64,000 nt of DNA, from contig CAYMNQ010000003.1 in assembly GCA_964391865.1 (NCBI GenBank), positions 124,001 through 188,000 on the forward strand, given 5' to 3'. Positions 26,114 through 34,279 of the stretch are shown here, piece by piece (within the stretch, counting starts at the first letter, position 1; each line of letters begins with the position of its first letter). The stretch comes from DASZQL01 sp964391865. GTDB taxonomy: Bacteria > Planctomycetota > Phycisphaerae > Phycisphaerales > UBA1924. The position numbers were made by a program, and so were the translations under genes. The notes below the pieces were generated by a model that searched no databases, was not told the DNA's origin, and saw only the letters and a list, made by a program, of their open reading frames with translations.

Positions 26114-26875
26114 ATGAGCGCGGCACATCACAGCCGCCGGAATCCAGCGTCCCCGAACCGCACCGGCGAGCCTGCCGGCGTGGAGGATGCCAGTCTCACT
26201 CTCAACGACCTCGCCGAAGTGCTCCAGCAGGGCGATGCCGCCGCCGCGGCCGTGCTCGGCTCGGGGTTGAACGCCAAAGTGCTCGTGCTCAACCGCTTGT
26301 ACATGGCGCTCCGCGTGGTGTCGGCGAAGCGGGCGTTCAGCCTGCTCTGCCGCGAACTCGCGGAGGTGATCCAGGTCAGCGACGGGCAGTACACCGCGTA
26401 CAACTTCTCGACGTGGGCGGAACTGAGCGACCTGCAGCGCCGCTACGAGCCGCAGCGGCACGACTGGGTGCGCACCGTTCGCGTCGAGATTGCCGTGCCG
26501 AAGGTGATCCGCCTGCTCGATTACGACCGCATGCCGCAGCAGCACGTGAAGCTCAATCGGCGGAACCTCTTCGCGCGCGACCGCAACCAGTGCCAGTACT
26601 GCGGCCACCACTTCCCGACAAGCGAACTCTCGATCGACCACGTCCTGCCGCGCACGCAGGGCGGCGGCGATACGTGGGAGAACCTCGTCTGCTCGTGCGT
26701 GCGCTGCAACGCGCGCAAGGGCGGGCGAACCCCCGAGCAGGCGGCGATGCACCTGATCCGCAAGCCCATCCGCCCAAAGCGCAACCCGCTCATCACCGTG
26801 CGCCTGGGGCAGGCGAAGTACGAGCCGTGGAAGGCATTCCTGGATAATGCGTATTGGTCGGTGGAGCTGCGCTAG
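26114..26875 (+). CDS. HNH endonuclease family protein
   Basis: 253 residues. ATG 26114 has GGAGAGA eight bases upstream; the longer frame from 26003 runs through the octamer repeat and is not used. The HNH domain spans residues about 159-200: CQYCGHHF...SIDHVLPRTQGG...NLVCSCVRCNARKGGRTP, with two zinc CxxC pairs and the catalytic DH. The N-terminal 150 residues (LNRLYMALRVVSAKRAFSLL, AVPKVIRLLDYDRMP) match the common chromosomal HNH proteins of many bacteria, which are not linked to phage or restriction modules. Target and role are unknown; likely a housekeeping nuclease. Confidence 0.88.
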   Translation: MSAAHHSRRNPASPNRTGEPAGVEDASLTLNDLAEVLQQGDAAAAAVLGSGLNAKVLVLNRLYMALRVVSAKRAFSLLCRELAEVIQVSDGQYTAYNFSTWAELSDLQRRYEPQRHDWVRTVRVEIAVPKVIRLLDYDRMPQQHVKLNRRNLFARDRNQCQYCGHHFPTSELSIDHVLPRTQGGGDTWENLVCSCVRCNARKGGRTPEQAAMHLIRKPIRPKRNPLITVRLGQAKYEPWKAFLDNAYWSVELR

Positions 26876-27167
26876 AGCGAGTGAGGAACGGTTTTCCGCC
26901 GATCCGCGCCGCGCCACCACCGCAACAGGGCCGGGTGATCGCCTAATCTCAATCTGAGGACTGGAATGTCCGATATTCCCGCGCCATAATTGCCGGTCAG
27001 GATGGGCCGGCGTCTGGTGGCGCCCGAGTCCACGAAGCCGAATCGGCGTCTGGAGCGTGCGAGATCCATGAACGATCGCGCGTTGTTCCGGCGAGCCCGC
27101 CAAATCCAGCGAGGCCGGTTCGAGTATCGCTTCGTCGATCGGCCTGTCCCGAACTTGGAGGCACGCC

Positions 27168-27278
27168 ATGACGCGTTGCCCATTGAGCCGTGCGCGATTC
27201 GCGCTTCCCCACTCGCACATCGATCTTCCGGAGGTCCCGCCGAACCCGCCGCCGTGGCGCGTCGCGCCCGCCGTGTAG
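27168..27278 (+). CDS. Possible small protein, 36 residues
   Basis: ATG 27168 is preceded by a perfect GGAGG (27157-27161) at ideal spacing (6 bases). The frame encodes MTRCPLSRARFALPHSHIDL and ends PEVPPNPPPWRVAPAV before TAG. A strong rho-independent terminator at 27375 on the same strand closes the unit. No homolog is recognised. The ribosome site plus terminator make it more convincing than background small ORFs; the composition is Pro-rich at the C-terminus. The remaining spacer (26876-27156 and 27279-27370) holds nothing I recognise. Confidence 0.4.
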   Translation: MTRCPLSRARFALPHSHIDLPEVPPNPPPWRVAPAV

Positions 27279-27374
27279 TCGGCGGGCTGGCCCGTCAGGC
27301 CAAGGACGGCCGCGGCGCACGGAGGCGCTCATAGGGGTCTTGACCTGATTCATTCAATCCACAAACCACACCAC

Positions 27375-27411
27375 GGCCCGGAGGCAGGATGCTCCGGGCC
27401 GGTCCATTTTT
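27375..27411 (+). terminator. Intrinsic terminator, plus strand
   Basis: GGCCCGGAG (27375-27383), 8-nt loop, CTCCGGGCC (27392-27400), then GGTCCATTTTTG. A perfect 9-bp stem with a T-tract. The only plus-strand candidates upstream are the 36-residue ORF at 27168 and the HNH gene. Confidence 0.8.
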
Positions 27412-27431
27412 GAAATCGAGTTCGGCCAATG

Positions 27432-27463
27432 AAAAACGGGCCGCTCGAATCCGAGCGGCCCGT
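27432..27463 (-). terminator. Intrinsic terminator of the zinc protease gene
   Basis: Read on the minus strand, a perfect 12-bp stem (ACGGGCCGCTCG at 27436-27447 with 27452-27463) around a 4-nt loop is followed by TTTTT (27432-27436). It lies 34 bases after the protease stop. Confidence 0.88.
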
Positions 27464-27496
27464 CGGGGTCATCAGTGTTGGAAGATCAACCGTCGA

Positions 27497-30400
27497 TCAC
27501 TGTGTCTCACCGGCGCGGCCAGCGGTCTCCGGCTTCGCGCCCGAGCCCGGCTCATTACCGAAGATGAAGAACGGCATGCCGCCGCCCTGGACCTTGATGT
27601 CGTTGGTGTTGTAGATGTACTGCGCGTCGAGGAACTTCTCGATGCGCAGCTTCGCTTCCGCGAGGTGCGAGTTGGTGTAGGGGTCGGCCTTCGCGCCGTC
27701 CGCGATGGGCGCCATCTTCTTCGCCAGGTCGCGCAGCATCATCGTTGCAAGATTGGCGACCGGCTTCTGCGCCGCCGCGCCCGAGAGCGCATCAGGCTTG
27801 GCGAGGTCGATCATCCGCTCGAGGTGCTCGCGCTGCAGGTTGCGGCGGAGGCTCGAAATCATCGGCTTGCGGGGCGAGGAGCCGCCCGAACCCTTGTCCA
27901 GCTCCGACCACACCGCCGAGCTGATGGTGTTCATCAGCTCGGCGACGGTCAGCGCGTCCTGATCGGCCGGGATGCGGACCTCGTTGTCGTACACGCGGCG
28001 CATGGTCGTCGGGTTCATGAGCATCGTCATGACCGACGCCTGGATGCCGATGATGCGGTCGTGGATGGGCCAGGTTTCATCCTGCCCGAACTCCGCCTCG
28101 CCGCCCGCGTCGTACCACTTGTCGACGGTCATGTGCGCGAGCAACTCGGGGGTCAGCCCGAAGGATTCTTCGTTGAACGAGTTCTCGATGCAGAACTTCA
28201 GGGCGGCCCGCTGCTGCTCCGCCGGCACGTCGGTGATCGGGGCTTTGGCGTTCTCGTCGCCCTTCTTCGCGCGGCTGGTGAACGAGCCGCCGATCCAGTT
28301 CGCCATCATGCTGAGGGCGTCGGTCTGCTGCCGGAGCGTGACACCGTAGCCGCGCCGGGCGCGGGCCCAGCTCTCGCCGTCCTTCACGTACTTCTCAAGG
28401 ATGCGCCCGCGGAGGATCTTGGCGAGTTCCATCTTGCTCTTCGCGTAGTCGATCGGGTCGGAGCCGAGATCACGCCGGCGGGCCAGCGGGTCCGGCCCGG
28501 TGGTGTCCTCGTCGGTGGCGTAGGTAAGCAGCGGCTCGGTGCTCCGGGCGGCGACCTTCTTCGGGTCCTCGCTCGTGTAGCCGTACTCGATCGCCCACAT
28601 GTCGTAGGGCCCGACCTCGATCATGCCGAAGTCGCCCTGAATGGCGTTCTTGTCGGTGTTGATGTTGGGCAGCCCGTTGTAGTCCATGACCGACCCGCCG
28701 AGCGCCTTCTGCCCCTTGACGCTGGGGCTGTTGATCTCGCTGAGCGAGTAGATGCTCGAGCCCTTGAAGTTGTGGCGCAGGCCGAGCGTGTGCCCGACTT
28801 CGTGGCAGACGAGATCGGCGAGCATCGGGCCGATGAACGCCTCGGGGATGCCGTCGAGCTTCTGCGGCTCCTTCTTCTTCGGTTTCTTGTCGTCCTTTTT
28901 GGCGTCGTCCTTCTTGTCGCCGCCCTCGGCGGGTTCTTCGGGCTCCGCGTCGAGCATGCCCATGACGCTCATCATCAGGCCCATGTCGGACATGTCGAAC
29001 GCCTTGCCCACCGCCGCCATGCAGAACGACGAGGGTTTCCGCGTCACGCTGTCGGCGAACAGGTCGGGCGAGGCTTCGCCCATCTGCATCGCCGGGTCAT
29101 ACTGCTGGAAGGGGACCACGCCGAAGCGGTCAAGCCCGCGGGCCCGCGCCTTCGCGGCGCCCATCTGGATCGACTCGATCACCGACTGCCGCTGCGAGGG
29201 CGGCGCGAGCCGCACGCGTGGGTCCCAGTTCGGGTTCTTCTCCAGCCACGCCAGCGTCTCTGCGCCGAACGACTCCATGCTCGACTCGGGGAGCATCTCG
29301 TTCGCCATCGACCAGAACGCGCGGATCCAGCCGTCCGTCAGCACGATGTCCGCGTCGAGGATCTCGCCCGTCAGCGGGTGCGCGCGGCTGGGGCCGATCG
29401 CCGTCGAGATGTCGTTGCTCAGCCACGTGATGAAGTTGTAGCGGACATCCTCCGGGTCCTTGTCCATGTTCTGCCCGGTCTCTTTGTCCTGATACTCCAC
29501 GCGCACCGCGTCAACGATGCCGACCTTCTCGAACGCCTTGTTCCAGTACAGCACGCCCTGCCCGACCCAGCGCCGGTACCGCACCGGCACCGTGTGCTCG
29601 ATGTAGAACGTGATGGGCTGCTTGGGCGGGCTGAGTTCCAGCTTCGGGTCGCGCTTCTCAAGGTGCCAGCGGTTGATGTAGCGGATGTACTTGTCCGGGC
29701 GGTCGAGCTTGCCCAGATCGCGGTAGCTCGTGAAGAAGTAACCCACGCGCTCGTCCGCCTCACGCGGCTTGTACTCCGGGTTGTCCTTGATCACGCTCAT
29801 CGAGTAGTGGTACTCGGTCAGCACGCCCTGAGCCGTCGGCGCGCGCATCGTCACCTCGACGTTCTCCGGGAACGCCTTGCAGTGCGGCACCGTCGCCAGC
29901 GACTTGTTCAGATTCCGCGCGCCGGGGCCGAAGAATTTCTCGGCGTGGTCTAGCAGCAGCGCGTCAAGATCGATCACCGGCCCGCCGCCCGGGCCGATCG
30001 CCACGATCGGCACATCCAGCACCACACGGTCCGTGAAGTTCCGCGTCACCGACGCCTTGGACTCGCTATCACCCGTCGAGCGCGTATCGATCTGCGGCTG
30101 GATCAGCGCCATCCGCTTATCAAACCGCTTCCAGTACACGTACATGTCGCTGCCCTGACCCTGATAGCTCGACCATGGAGAACCGGCGGCGATCGTCGCG
30201 GCGATGAAGATCCGCTGCTTTTCGAAATCGCGCGGGAACTCCGCCAGCACCTGCTGGTCCTTGTCGCGCTTCCAGATCGTGTACAACGACCCCTGCCCAT
30301 CAGCGGTCGAAACCACCTTCTCAAAGTCCTTAGACACTTCCTTGAACTCGGGGAAGTCGGGCTTCTCTTTGTCCTTACCCCCCGGACCGCTAGGACCCCC

Positions 30401-30553
30401 CGGACCCCCCGGACCATCAAGCTTGGGCGCCTCGCCCCCCGGTCCACCCGGCCCCCCCGGTCCTTGCGCGGCCGACATCGGCACAATCCCCGCCGCGGCC
30501 AGCACCGCCACGGCCCCTAGCACCAGCCTTCGTTTCGAATCGCTCAGCATCAT
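27497..30553 (-). CDS. Secreted zinc-dependent metalloprotease (DUF5117/DUF4953-like)
   Basis: A 1018-residue exported protein. AAGGAG eight bases before ATG 30553 decides the start; the signal peptide contains RRLVLGAVAVLAAAGIVPMS. A collagen-like Gly-Pro stretch (GPGGPGGPGG and GPSGPGG) follows at residues about 30-60. The zinc site HEVGHTLGLRHNF lies near residue 585, a metzincin-type HExxHxxGxxH motif. The flanking order (YHYSMSVIKDN, YRRWVGQGVLYWNKAFEKVGI, VRYNFITW) matches large bacterial DUF5117/DUF4953 proteases, whose substrates are mostly unknown. A Lys/Asp-rich loop (GGDKKDDAKKDDKKPKKKEP) precedes the zinc site. Single-gene unit with its own terminator. Confidence 0.88.
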   Translation of the reverse strand: MMLSDSKRRLVLGAVAVLAAAGIVPMSAAQGPGGPGGPGGEAPKLDGPGGPGGPSGPGGKDKEKPDFPEFKEVSKDFEKVVSTADGQGSLYTIWKRDKDQQVLAEFPRDFEKQRIFIAATIAAGSPWSSYQGQGSDMYVYWKRFDKRMALIQPQIDTRSTGDSESKASVTRNFTDRVVLDVPIVAIGPGGGPVIDLDALLLDHAEKFFGPGARNLNKSLATVPHCKAFPENVEVTMRAPTAQGVLTEYHYSMSVIKDNPEYKPREADERVGYFFTSYRDLGKLDRPDKYIRYINRWHLEKRDPKLELSPPKQPITFYIEHTVPVRYRRWVGQGVLYWNKAFEKVGIVDAVRVEYQDKETGQNMDKDPEDVRYNFITWLSNDISTAIGPSRAHPLTGEILDADIVLTDGWIRAFWSMANEMLPESSMESFGAETLAWLEKNPNWDPRVRLAPPSQRQSVIESIQMGAAKARARGLDRFGVVPFQQYDPAMQMGEASPDLFADSVTRKPSSFCMAAVGKAFDMSDMGLMMSVMGMLDAEPEEPAEGGDKKDDAKKDDKKPKKKEPQKLDGIPEAFIGPMLADLVCHEVGHTLGLRHNFKGSSIYSLSEINSPSVKGQKALGGSVMDYNGLPNINTDKNAIQGDFGMIEVGPYDMWAIEYGYTSEDPKKVAARSTEPLLTYATDEDTTGPDPLARRRDLGSDPIDYAKSKMELAKILRGRILEKYVKDGESWARARRGYGVTLRQQTDALSMMANWIGGSFTSRAKKGDENAKAPITDVPAEQQRAALKFCIENSFNEESFGLTPELLAHMTVDKWYDAGGEAEFGQDETWPIHDRIIGIQASVMTMLMNPTTMRRVYDNEVRIPADQDALTVAELMNTISSAVWSELDKGSGGSSPRKPMISSLRRNLQREHLERMIDLAKPDALSGAAAQKPVANLATMMLRDLAKKMAPIADGAKADPYTNSHLAEAKLRIEKFLDAQYIYNTNDIKVQGGGMPFFIFGNEPGSGAKPETAGRAGETQ

Positions 30554-30782
30554 TGAGACACTCCTTACGCAGCGCCAAGAACCGTTGAGAAACACACACC
30601 AGAGGCACCAACAGACGGCACCACCACCAGCCGCGCCCCCCGGGGGGAAGGCGCGGATTTCGACAGTCGTGTCTACCGAAACCCAACCGCACGGTTGAGA
30701 TTTCCGTCACGACATCAAAGAAAAGACTAGCGGGCGGCCGCGCGAACTTCCATCACATCGCCGGACCAACACGCAAAACAAC
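30554..30782. promoter_or_regulatory. Leader of the protease gene and spacer
   Basis: This spacer separates the protease start from the UbiA-like gene end, both on the minus strand. It contains a 7-bp hairpin (CCGCGCC at about 30633 and GGCGCGG) and presumably the protease promoter. No gene is visible. Confidence 0.3.
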
Positions 30783-31751
30783 TCACGATCCGAGCACCCC
30801 CGGCAGCACCATCAGCCCGATCGTGACCACGAGGAACACCCCCGCCGCGAGCTGCAAACCCCGATCATGGACCGCGATCTCGGTCGGGTCGTCGTACTTC
30901 CCCTCTTCGAGCAGCACGATGCAGCGGAACAACCCATAGGTCAGGGGCAGCACCGATACCCACAACCAGAAGCCCCGGTGGAACTTCTCCGCCTGATCCT
31001 GCACGTACAGGGCGTAGGTCATCAGCGTGATGGCGGCGGACACAACCACCGCCGTCTGAAGGAGCGAATCGGTGTACCGCGCCTGCACCCGGCGATGAGC
31101 CGCCGCCGCGCCGACCTCCGACTTCCGTCTTCCGACTTCCGCCTTGCCTTCGAGCGTCCGCCGCTCACCCAGCCGCTTGCCGAACGCGAGGAACATGGAC
31201 AGGAAAAACGTGACGTTCAGCAGCCACACGGTCGGCTCGATCCCGATCGCCACGCACCCCGCCATCACGCGGATCACGAACCCCGACGCCAGCGAGATCA
31301 CGTCCGCCATGATGTGATGCTTCAGCTTCGCGCTGTACGCAAAGACATTGCCGGCGTAGATCGCCAGCCACAGCCCGACCATCGCCGCGCTCGGACCGAT
31401 CGCCAACGTCACCCCCCCAGCCAGCAACAGCAGCACGCCCGCGAACACCCACGCCTGCCCGACCGACACGCGCCCGGACGCGATCGGGCGGTTCTTCTTC
31501 CGCGGGTGCGCCCGGTCGGCGACGCGGTCGAAGATGTCGTTCACCACATAGCACGCGCTGGAGACGAGCGCGAACGCCGCCGCCGCCAGCAACGCGGGGA
31601 CGATCATCGCCTCCACGCTCTTCCCCGCGGCGAGCTGGTCGCGGATGTAATAGAACGGCCCGATGAGAACGAAGACGCTCTTCGACCACTGCGTGGGGCG
31701 CGCGAGCTTGATGAGCGAGCGCGCGAAAGAGCGCTGCGGGGTGGTGGTCAT
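30783..31751 (-). CDS. UbiA-family prenyltransferase, decaprenyl-phosphate phosphoribosyltransferase-like
   Basis: A 322-residue polytopic membrane enzyme. The closest resemblance is to the branch that transfers phosphoribosyl to polyprenyl phosphate (DPPR synthase). Motifs: RPTQWSKSVFVLIGPFYY at the N-terminus, and the Asp-rich motif NDIFDRVADRAHPRKKNRPI (Mg/prenyl diphosphate binding), with nine or so membrane helices. The start ATG 31751 overlaps the upstream methyltransferase stop (ATGA), so they are coupled. Residues about 204-217 (GKAEVGRRKSEVGA) come from an in-frame GGAAG octamer array (31113-31146) in a cytoplasmic loop. Function is inferred from family motifs; the aromatic-prenyl branch is less likely. 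Confidence 0.82.
   Translation of the reverse strand: MTTTPQRSFARSLIKLARPTQWSKSVFVLIGPFYYIRDQLAAGKSVEAMIVPALLAAAAFALVSSACYVVNDIFDRVADRAHPRKKNRPIASGRVSVGQAWVFAGVLLLLAGGVTLAIGPSAAMVGLWLAIYAGNVFAYSAKLKHHIMADVISLASGFVIRVMAGCVAIGIEPTVWLLNVTFFLSMFLAFGKRLGERRTLEGKAEVGRRKSEVGAAAAHRRVQARYTDSLLQTAVVVSAAITLMTYALYVQDQAEKFHRGFWLWVSVLPLTYGLFRCIVLLEEGKYDDPTEIAVHDRGLQLAAGVFLVVTIGLMVLPGVLGS
31113..31146. repeat. In-frame octamer array inside the UbiA-family gene
   Basis: CTCCGACTTCCGTCTTCCG then ACTTCCGCC is a short run of the same GCGGAAGT-type units (reverse strand) as at 9382, 9482 and 47320. It adds about a dozen residues to a loop without breaking the frame. Confidence 0.7.
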
Positions 31752-32380
31752 GGAGTGCCGCCCTTCTTCCACACCACCATGTACTGCAGCGCGTTCCCGA
31801 ACGCCAGGTTCCACCCGAAGGGGTATAGCGGGATCGACGAATACTCCTTCTCAATCGCCGCGCCGAATCGCGCGGGCAGTGCTCGCCATTCGTTCGGAGT
31901 GTTGTACCTGTACAGGCACTTCACGCCGTACGGCGCGTTCGCCGCCCAGTCGATCAGCGAGATGCGCTGCTGCGCGAGAAGCCCCTTCACCTGATGGTCC
32001 TTGATGATGGCGACCCGGCGCGACACACGCAGGCACTCGCGCAGCAGCCGATCCGGGTTCTCTTCATGGTGCAGCACGTCAGCGAGGATCACCGCGTCGA
32101 ACGAGCCGTCCGCGAACGGGATCGTCACGCCGTCGTACGCGTGGACGGCGATCGGCTCACCGCCGCGCTTGAACCGCTCCAGCCCTTCGACCACCAGCCC
32201 CGCGGGCGCGTTCGGCTGCTTCAACAGCGCCTCGCCCAGGGTCCCGTTGCCGCAGCCGACGTCGAGCACGCGGTCGCCCGGCTTCAGGTGCGGCGTGATC
32301 AGGCGCACGAGCGCCCGCTTCCGGGCTTCATAGACCGGGCGGTGCATCGCCGTCATCAGAGCTTGAATGGGTGAGGGCAT
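31748..32380 (-). CDS. Class I SAM-dependent methyltransferase
   Basis: 210 residues starting at ATG 32380 (MPSPIQALMTAMHRPVYEAR). Motif I is VLDVGCGNGTLGEAL (residues about 38-52); later motifs are IPFADGSFDAVILADVLHH and REFLRV-like LLRECLRVSRRVAIIKDH. The C-terminal part (ANAPYGVKCLYRYNTPNEWRAL) is typical of the Methyltransf_11 group with unknown small-molecule or lipid substrates. Coupled by ATGA overlap to the UbiA-family gene, suggesting both act on one membrane lipid or glycolipid pathway. The longer frame upstream is Arg-rich shadow. Confidence 0.85.
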   Translation of the reverse strand: MPSPIQALMTAMHRPVYEARKRALVRLITPHLKPGDRVLDVGCGNGTLGEALLKQPNAPAGLVVEGLERFKRGGEPIAVHAYDGVTIPFADGSFDAVILADVLHHEENPDRLLRECLRVSRRVAIIKDHQVKGLLAQQRISLIDWAANAPYGVKCLYRYNTPNEWRALPARFGAAIEKEYSSIPLYPFGWNLAFGNALQYMVVWKKGGTP

Positions 32381-32407
32381 CGTGGAATCAAATCTGGTGA
32401 CTAGTGG

Positions 32408-32583
32408 GACGGGCGTCCCGCCCGTCTCTTCTGCCTCATCGACTTCTTCTACCTCTCCGCCAAACCAAGCGAACACGCGCCGATCCGCCGACGATATATC
32501 GGCATACGTCGCCCGGATTGTTTCGGCTCGTGCGGGGATTGTGCGGGAAATCTTCCACGGCGGCCCGGCACTCCGTGCCGGGC
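32408..32583. repeat. Two dispersed-type hairpins in a divergent promoter region
   Basis: GACGGGCG-TCC-CGCCCGTC (32408-32426) and GCCCGGCAC-TCC-GTGCCGGGC (32563-32583) are perfect hairpins, both with a TCC loop, between the divergent methyltransferase and membrane-protein genes. The shared loop suggests related repeat elements. Confidence 0.6.
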
Positions 32584-32631
32584 GAGCCGAACGCAGCACC
32601 GCCAACTTTCGGACAGAATCTGAACCACACG

Positions 32632-34113
32632 ATGGGAACTCCGAGCACGCAACCCGCAGGCCCTCGAACGTCGGCGCTCGCGCGGCTGATGCCGGCGCTC
32701 CTGCTCGCGATCCTTTTCGCCGCGCTGACGCTGCCGCCGGCGATCCTCGGTCGCGGCGGCACGAGCGAGCAGGCCGACGAGCAGAGTTTCCATCTCCCCG
32801 CGATCCAGACATTCGCCGCCGAGTGGCCCTCGCCTGACCTCGTGCGCTACGAGCTCGCCATGACCCCCGGCTACCACCTCGTGATGGCCGCGGTCCTCCG
32901 CGCCGGCGGGAGCGTCACCACGCTGCGCATCATCAACGCGCTCATCGGCGTGACGCTCGCGCTCGCCATGTGGTGGGCCGTGCGCGCGGCGATGCGCGAC
33001 GACTCACAGCGCGCCGGCTGGCTCGCACCGCTGCTCGCGCTCCCGCTGCTCGCCTGCTCCTACACGCTGGGCAGCGCCATCTCGCTCACCACCGACAACG
33101 CGGCGATGCTCGGCGCGGTCATCGTGCTGGGCTTCGCCGCCTCACGCCCGATGACGCTCGCGCTCACGCTCGCGCTCGCCGGCGCGGTGCTCGCGATCGT
33201 CCTCCTGCGCCAGGTCCACCTCTGGCTCGGCGGCGTGGTGCTCTTCGCGGCGCTCTCCGCCAGCCCGATCGCTCATCACTTGCCGGCGTGGTGCCGCGGG
33301 CTGATCGATGAATCGTCTTCAACGAACATCCACAACACAAAGCCGCGCGCCGCGTGGTCGCCCGTTCTCGGCGGGATCATCGCGCTCGTCATCCCCGCGA
33401 TCGCGGTCGGCATCTTCGCGTGGATGTGGGGCGGGCTGGTGCCTGTCTCTGAGTGGAGCCAGAAATTCCACGGCAAAGGCCCGAACCTCGCCGCCCCCGC
33501 GTTCTGCCTGGCGCTGCTCGGCGCGCTGGGGCCCGCGTTCGCGATGTTCCACGTAGAGAATGTGCCTCGTTTGTGCGTACAAAGGGTGACTTACGCATTG
33601 GCCGCGTGCGGCGGGCTGCTCGTCGCGCTCGCGGTGCCCACCGGCGCTCAGCTCGCCACCGCCGACGGCCCGCCCCCGGACGGGCGCGGGTACGGCTGGC
33701 TGTGGAAACTGGCGTACGAGTTCGGGCAGCGCGCGACCGCGGATGTCGCCGAGCGATCGGTCGTCATCACGCTGCTCGCGCCCGTCGGCGCGGTGGTGCT
33801 GGTGTTCCTGTGGCGCGCGGCGGCGCTGAACGGTCGGGCACGCCCCGCGACGATCCTGCTCGTCGCGCTCGCCGGCTGGCTCGCGGCCCAGACCATGAAC
33901 CCGCAGGCGTGGCAACGCTACTTCGAGCCGATGGTGCTGGTGTTCTTGGCGATGCTGACCGCGTGCGGCTCGGGGCTTGGGGCTTGGGGTTTGAGGGAAG
34001 ACACGGCGCGCTGGCGCGCTGGCGCGTGGGCGGTGCTCGGTGTGGTGCTGCTGGCGCTCGCGGAGTTCGGGCTGAGCGGGATCACGCTGTTCAAGGAAAT
34101 TCTCGGGCAGTAA
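32632..34113 (+). CDS. Polytopic membrane protein, glycosyltransferase-like (ALG10/GT-C type, tentative)
   Basis: 493 residues with about eleven hydrophobic helices. The start at ATG 32632 (MGTPSTQPAGPRTSAL) is followed directly by a membrane helix (LMPALLLAILFAALTLPPAI). The first loop carries a conserved-looking acidic and aromatic stretch (SEQADEQSFHLPAIQTFA; MTPGYHLVMAAVL), as in GT-C glycosyltransferases. The NPQAWQRYFEPMVLVF segment near the C-terminus resembles the ALG10/GT39 groups. Dolichol- or polyprenyl-linked sugar transfer would fit the neighbouring DPPR-synthase-like gene, but this is inference. Residues GSGLGAWGLRED come from an in-frame CTTGGGG heptamer run near 33968-33990. 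Confidence 0.6.
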   Translation: MGTPSTQPAGPRTSALARLMPALLLAILFAALTLPPAILGRGGTSEQADEQSFHLPAIQTFAAEWPSPDLVRYELAMTPGYHLVMAAVLRAGGSVTTLRIINALIGVTLALAMWWAVRAAMRDDSQRAGWLAPLLALPLLACSYTLGSAISLTTDNAAMLGAVIVLGFAASRPMTLALTLALAGAVLAIVLLRQVHLWLGGVVLFAALSASPIAHHLPAWCRGLIDESSSTNIHNTKPRAAWSPVLGGIIALVIPAIAVGIFAWMWGGLVPVSEWSQKFHGKGPNLAAPAFCLALLGALGPAFAMFHVENVPRLCVQRVTYALAACGGLLVALAVPTGAQLATADGPPPDGRGYGWLWKLAYEFGQRATADVAERSVVITLLAPVGAVVLVFLWRAAALNGRARPATILLVALAGWLAAQTMNPQAWQRYFEPMVLVFLAMLTACGSGLGAWGLREDTARWRAGAWAVLGVVLLALAEFGLSGITLFKEILGQ

Positions 34114-34279
34114 TCAAACCAAGCGCGGAGCGGTCCGGGTGCCGGCGCACCGTGCTCCGGCCGTGTCCCGCGATCGGACGCTCAGCGGTTCAGAGCGCCG
34201 CATCCCCTCAGACGCGCGCCCCGGCACCCCGTCCGGACGAGGAACGCTCGCGCATGCTCCGCGCCTTGTCGAGTCGCGC

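Noticed and set aside
26876..27370. Signal recognition particle RNA or tmRNA in the empty spacer
   Set aside because: The GGAAGGAAGCAGCC-type SRP core and the tRNA-like ends of tmRNA were looked for and not found.
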